Source of the DNA: Candidatus Magnetobacterium casense
Lineage (GTDB): Bacteria; Nitrospirota; Thermodesulfovibrionia; Thermodesulfovibrionales; Magnetobacteriaceae
NCBI RefSeq assembly: GCF_019173545.1
Contig: NZ_JABXWD010000001.1
Span: forward strand, 1-34,521
DNA length: 34,521 nucleotides
Reading direction: 5' to 3'
Shown here: positions 32,013-34,521 of the stretch, piece after piece
Layout: the number at the start of each line of letters is the position of its first letter
Position numbering within the stretch: the stretch's first letter is position 1
Program-made: the position numbers and the translations under genes
The notes under the pieces: model-generated
The model's database searches: none
The model's input: only the letters and a program-made list of their open reading frames with translations
Told to the model about the DNA's origin: nothing

Positions 32013-32438
32013 TCTCTGTCCTCTGTACTTTAGTCATCAGCTATTATACAACAATCACATCTAACAATTGCTACTATTGTTTTTGTCGCGGCGAATATTT
32101 TCTTCCTGTAAACATTTCTGTGATGACAATATTAAGCATTATGGGGTCAAGGGGACTGGTCCCCTTGCAGGGGGTTCTGAAGGAGGGCGGAGCCGCCCCT
32201 TTCTTTCTTGTATGCAAGCAATTTTGATACCCTAAAAAACTCGAATCCGATCAGTATATATATGTCATCACAGGATTTTTTACAGCAAAAAATTCTTTGC
32301 ACCCTGAAATATTTCCAAACTGTTAACCGGAATATGAACCATGCCAAAAAATCTATGCGAACTTATGATAAACCTGACAAGAAAATAAAAGGGATGCCGT
32401 TCAGGGTCTGAGGTTAACTGACTGGTTAGGCTTTTAGC
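32013..32438. other. 426-bp gene-free stretch holding repeat copy 6
   Basis: It lies between the YeeE/YedE start (32012) and the 3' end of the coiled-coil protein gene (32439). It contains a -10-like TATAAT for the transporter at 32043-32048 (minus), the dispersed repeat at 32135-32225, and an A+T-rich remainder. A plus-strand frame at 32331-32411 (MNHAKKSMRTYDKPDKKIKG, then a stop) resembles the start of a small DNA-binding protein but is too short to call. Nothing else is recognisable. Confidence 0.6.
32135..32225 (+). repeat. Dispersed G+C-rich repeat, copy 6
   Basis: ATGGGGTCAAGGGGACTGG, TCCCCTTGCAGGGGG, TTCTGAAGGAGGGC, then GGCGGAGCCGCC followed by CCTTTCTTTCTTGTATGCAAG. It is almost identical to copy 1 over ~75 bases. 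The flanking genes run on the minus strand, so it is not placed as their sense terminator. Confidence 0.85.
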
Positions 32439-33158
32439 TCAGGCAGAGGTGTCTTTTTTATTTAGCTCATCGAAGTTCAGGATGTCCAGGTATTCCCATT
32501 GTCTGTATGCAACAACGTATAGTCCTTTTCTCGTCGCAAAGGTTATGATATTGTCATCAACAAGTGTGCTTGCCAGCATCGGGATTATTTGTTTATCAGC
32601 ACATTCGCTGAAAAAGGTCGATAGTGTCTCTGCCTTGTCCAGTATTTTCTTTACATCACGGCCATCAGGTTTGGATTTGACCTCTATCATGAAGGCCTTG
32701 TCCTCACAGATGACCAGGATGTCAACCTCGCAGTTATTGGCACCTTTCCTTTTCATGGCCCTTACACGAAAGTCATCGGGCTCACATTTAAAGTACTGTC
32801 TTACCAATGGCTTTGCTCCAGGCGCCATTATGTTCTCAACGAGAGTTCCGAGCAGTTTGGCGTTATCAGCATTTGATTTATTGATCTGCCTCTCCAGTTC
32901 TTTCCTCCATTCTTCTTTATCCTTTCGAGCCTGCTCTTGTTGTGTTTCTTTATTCTGTTTAAGCCATTGCTCAAATCGAGTCTCCATATCTCTCATTTCT
33001 TGACGAAAGGCATCCATCTCCTCTTTTTCCTGCCGAATGTATTCCTCAAAATGCCGATCACGCTCTGCTGCTTCGGTCTTCAAGTCCCTGCACAGTTCTA
33101 TCACCTCCGCCATGAGGTTTTCTAACCGGTCAATCCGTGCTTCCAGTATCATCTGCAT
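32439..33158 (-). CDS. Coiled-coil protein with C-terminal PD-(D/E)XK-like nuclease domain (DUF3782-type)
   Basis: The protein has 239 residues. Residues 1-95 form a long charged coiled coil (LENLMAEVIELCRDLKTEAA and onward, rich in Glu, Arg, Lys and Gln). Residues ~100-235 resemble the restriction-endonuclease-like fold: NNCEVDILVICEDKAFMIEV then KSKPDGRDVKKI, giving the E-D-E-x-K pattern (EVDIL...IEVKSK) of PD-(D/E)XK nucleases. Such proteins (DUF3782 and relatives) are abundant in cyanobacteria and Nitrospirota; their function is unknown. The gene is single. The ribosome site TAGGAT is weak. Confidence 0.72.
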   Translation of the reverse strand: MQMILEARIDRLENLMAEVIELCRDLKTEAAERDRHFEEYIRQEKEEMDAFRQEMRDMETRFEQWLKQNKETQQEQARKDKEEWRKELERQINKSNADNAKLLGTLVENIMAPGAKPLVRQYFKCEPDDFRVRAMKRKGANNCEVDILVICEDKAFMIEVKSKPDGRDVKKILDKAETLSTFFSECADKQIIPMLASTLVDDNIITFATRKGLYVVAYRQWEYLDILNFDELNKKDTSA

Positions 33159-33283
33159 CGTATAATCCTACCTTTATGCTTGCTATATATACAATAGCAT
33201 GTTCCATAGTGGGTTGGCAAATGCGGCGTGAAATATTATTTTAGGCGGATGCTATGGTAAAGTTACATGCAACCGAACAATCT

Positions 33284-33314
33284 GCAAAAAAATAGGGCAG
33301 GGCTTACGCCCTGC
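33284..33314 (-). terminator. Hairpin with T-run after the TIR-DUF1566 gene
   Basis: On the minus strand GCAGGGC-GTAA-GCCCTGC is a perfect 7-bp stem with a four-base GNRA-type loop, then CCTATTTTTTTGC. It lies ~45 bp past the stop codon and fits an intrinsic terminator. DGR targets often carry a GC-rich hairpin with a 4-nt loop just past the variable region, so a second role is possible. Confidence 0.7.
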
Positions 33315-33358
33315 ACCCAAGAAAAGACAAAAAACCAAATAGCCAAATGACCGAATAA

Positions 33359-34300
33359 TCAATGTCCAGAACGAACCGGCCACACATAGTTATAGTTGTA
33401 GTTGGACTTATCGCTGGCGAAGACGAAGCCATCGGACATGTTGACGACCCACGCGCGGGACGTATCGTTAGCGTAGGACGTAGACGACCAGTAGACGCCA
33501 GACTGCACACTAGTAAATCCAGCCCCAGTAAGCAATGATGCAACATTAACTTCCTTGCCGTTACAATATACCCAATTGCCGCTACTTAGGATTGCATCTA
33601 AACCTGTAGTGGAACCATCCGTCATGCAAAGGCTATACAACTCTTGGATAGTTGGCAATCGCCAGTCTGTGTAGCCAAAATTCTCAACCGTTCCCTTATT
33701 CATCGACTCAACATAGTCTTTCGCCCCTTGCCAAGTCTTGCGATCTGTAAGGTTAGCGTCTTTTGTCCACACTAGTCTATTTGATGTGTCGGTTATAGTT
33801 TGGTCGCCGTTATCCACAAACCTTTCCTCCATTGTTAATGACGTAGGCGTAGATTTCGGTTTTGGAGATGACTCTAAGTTAGATGCTGGAGTTTTACGCT
33901 TGTTCACTTCAACACTTATTTTTTCGACAACAGTGTCAATACCAACCTTAAAGGCATTTATCCATGTATTGGTACTCAGATGAGTGGCGAGTGCTCCCAT
34001 GAGTTTAATATCCTTGAGTCGCACAGGTATTACAGAAACATTGTTTGCATCCGCCACGGCAACTTCTTTTTCAACGTACCTTGATCGTAAAGTGTTTGCA
34101 GATATGAGAACAACAACCAATAGCTCAGGATTTTCTGTCATCGTTTTAAATATCTCATTAGCCCAACTTGAACCAAGAGGCAGATCACGATGGTCAATCC
34201 AACACCTGATATCTCTGCTTTCTAAACTGTTCACAAGTTTATTAGCATCGCTTAGGTCTGCACTATCGTAACTTATAAAAACATCATACCCCGGTTTCAT
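33359..34300 (-). CDS. TIR-DUF1566 fusion, candidate hypervariable immune-type protein
   Basis: The protein has 313 residues. A TIR domain occupies ~1-130: YDVFISYDSADLSDANKLVN, IRCWIDHRDLPLGSSW and LVVVLISANTLRSRYVEKEV. Asp39 occupies the position of the catalytic Glu of NADase TIRs. A Ser/Pro/Lys linker (135-157) leads to a DUF1566/Lcl C-type-lectin-like domain (159-313): FVDNGDQTITDTSNRLVWTK, GYTDWRLPTIQELYSL, GVYWSSTSY and the terminal NYVWPVRSG. DUF1566-type domains are known DGR targets. Residues 269-305 have DGR-like codon use. No transmembrane segment or signal peptide is visible, so it is presumably cytoplasmic. Start ATG 34300 fits the TIR N-terminus. It is monocistronic, with a terminator-like hairpin downstream and a dispersed repeat upstream. 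Confidence 0.85.
   Translation of the reverse strand: MKPGYDVFISYDSADLSDANKLVNSLESRDIRCWIDHRDLPLGSSWANEIFKTMTENPELLVVVLISANTLRSRYVEKEVAVADANNVSVIPVRLKDIKLMGALATHLSTNTWINAFKVGIDTVVEKISVEVNKRKTPASNLESSPKPKSTPTSLTMEERFVDNGDQTITDTSNRLVWTKDANLTDRKTWQGAKDYVESMNKGTVENFGYTDWRLPTIQELYSLCMTDGSTTGLDAILSSGNWVYCNGKEVNVASLLTGAGFTSVQSGVYWSSTSYANDTSRAWVVNMSDGFVFASDKSNYNYNYVWPVRSGH
33371..33496 (-). other. Candidate DGR variable region
   Basis: Codons 269-310 of the TIR-DUF1566 gene. Of codons 275-304, 20 of 30 end in C, including TCC, TAC, AAC, GTC, TTC, GCC and AGC. Only 5 of the 30 codons at 235-264 do. AAC templates mutated at their adenines yield exactly this NNC family. The segment ends in an unmutated-looking GC-rich block, GTGTGGCCGGTTCGTTCTGG, as expected for an initiation-of-mutagenic-homology site. 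No template repeat or reverse transcriptase is present in the window. Confidence 0.55.
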
Positions 34301-34369
34301 TCTGACTTATTGTATACCAGCGACAACAAAAAAATCCACATGCCCTGGATGCTATCCTACATCGCAAGG

Positions 34370-34416
34370 ATGGGGTCAAGGGGACTGGTCCCCTTGCGGG
34401 GGGGGGCGGAGGGCAT
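34370..34416 (+). repeat. Dispersed G+C-rich repeat, copy 7 (short)
   Basis: ATGGGGTCAAGGGGACTGG, TCCCCTTGCGGGGG, then GGGGCGGAGGGC. The terminator hairpin half is missing. It lies just upstream of the TIR-DUF1566 gene and joins the direct repeat beginning at 34416. Confidence 0.8.
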
Positions 34417-34502
34417 AGGTGTTAAGCTAAGAATGCAATCCTGCCAATAAAGCCATTCTTTGTGGAGAATCCCTCCTCTAACCACTGTAGGTGTTAAGCT
34501 AA
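34416..34502 (+). repeat. Pair of 15-bp direct repeats
   Basis: TAGGTGTTAAGCTAA occurs at 34416-34430 and 34488-34502, 72 bp apart, at the right edge of the window. The first copy abuts the dispersed repeat. More copies may follow beyond the edge. The sequence between them shows no gene. Confidence 0.7.
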
Positions 34503-34521
34503 AAAAAAATTTCAAAAAAAC

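Noticed and set aside
32331-32411. 25-residue frame resembling the start of a ribbon-helix-helix protein
   Set aside because: Too short, ends in a stop, and no downstream frame continues the homology.
32439-33358. DGR accessory gene, template repeat or reverse transcriptase downstream of the TIR-DUF1566 gene
   Set aside because: The neighbour is a coiled-coil PD-(D/E)XK-like protein; no reverse transcriptase motif (YxDD) and no second copy of the variable-region sequence was seen anywhere in the window.
5464-34416. Dispersed repeats read as a CRISPR array
   Set aside because: The copies are kilobases apart in both orientations and differ internally; there are no regular spacers and no cas genes.
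34416-34502. Integron attC-like core sites (GTTAAGC fits GTTRRRY)
   Set aside because: Both copies have the same orientation and no matching RYYYAAC partner at a suitable distance; no integrase or cassette layout is visible.

Overview
The window reads as a chromosomal segment of a Gram-negative, anaerobic or microaerophilic sulfur-metabolising bacterium. The gene set fits the Nitrospirota best (deep-branching or magnetotactic lineages): DsrMK with a DsrC carrying both C-terminal cysteines, YeeE/YedE-type sulfur transporters, type IV pilus ATPases scattered among core genes, a NapH/NapG-like polyferredoxin beside a Tat-exported DUF362 protein, and many dispersed G+C-rich repeats. This taxonomic placement is inference. 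Core genes are visibly G+C-richer than the A+T-rich defence and toxin-antitoxin genes set between them. No rRNA, tRNA, CRISPR array, reverse transcriptase or transposase was seen.

Layout. 1-720: wreckage of a defence region, with the N-terminal stub of an IetA-like AAA ATPase that still has a near-consensus promoter. 873-5459: a membrane-anchored family 2 glycosyltransferase, a complete-looking type II restriction-modification pair (C5-cytosine methyltransferase plus Bpu10I-family endonuclease) and a B12-binding radical SAM protein. 5464-7553: a truncated AbiEii-like nucleotidyltransferase with its partner, and a TIR-domain protein, bracketed by two dispersed repeats. 7556-11460: pilC and pilB, separated by about 1 kb holding a RelE/ParE-type toxin-antitoxin module and complementary fossils of a second pilB-pilC copy. 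11729-13225: alr, tatA and a 3' stub of mobA. 13341-16875: a second glycosyltransferase and a PstI/BsuBI-type restriction-modification system. 16891-19995: NapH-NapG fusion polyferredoxin, an orphan antitoxin and a DUF362 protein. 20209-22555: a multi-membrane TPR protein and a second toxin-antitoxin pair. 22602-26794: cobD-like aminotransferase, a degenerate receiver protein and two PilT-family ATPases. 26899-32012: a sulfur electron-transfer block (tetraheme cytochrome, DsrK, DsrM, DsrC, a zinc-ribbon-like protein and two YeeE/YedE halves). 32439-34300: a coiled-coil PD-(D/E)XK-like protein and a TIR-DUF1566 fusion.

How they work together. The YeeE/YedE halves probably import a reduced sulfur compound. 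DsrC would carry the sulfur as a persulfide or trisulfide, and DsrMK with the cytochrome would couple DsrC redox chemistry to the quinone pool. PilB, PilC and the two PilT-type ATPases drive pilus extension and retraction. The rest is a defence-rich accessory layer.

The most striking item is the TIR-DUF1566 gene at the right end. Its last ~40 codons switch abruptly to NNC codons (20 of 30 end in C, against 5 of 30 just upstream). That is the pattern expected when AAC codons of a template repeat are mutagenised by a diversity-generating retroelement (DGR). It suggests a TIR effector fused to a hypervariable C-type-lectin-fold sensor. No template repeat or reverse transcriptase lies in the window, so the diversifying machinery would have to act from elsewhere.
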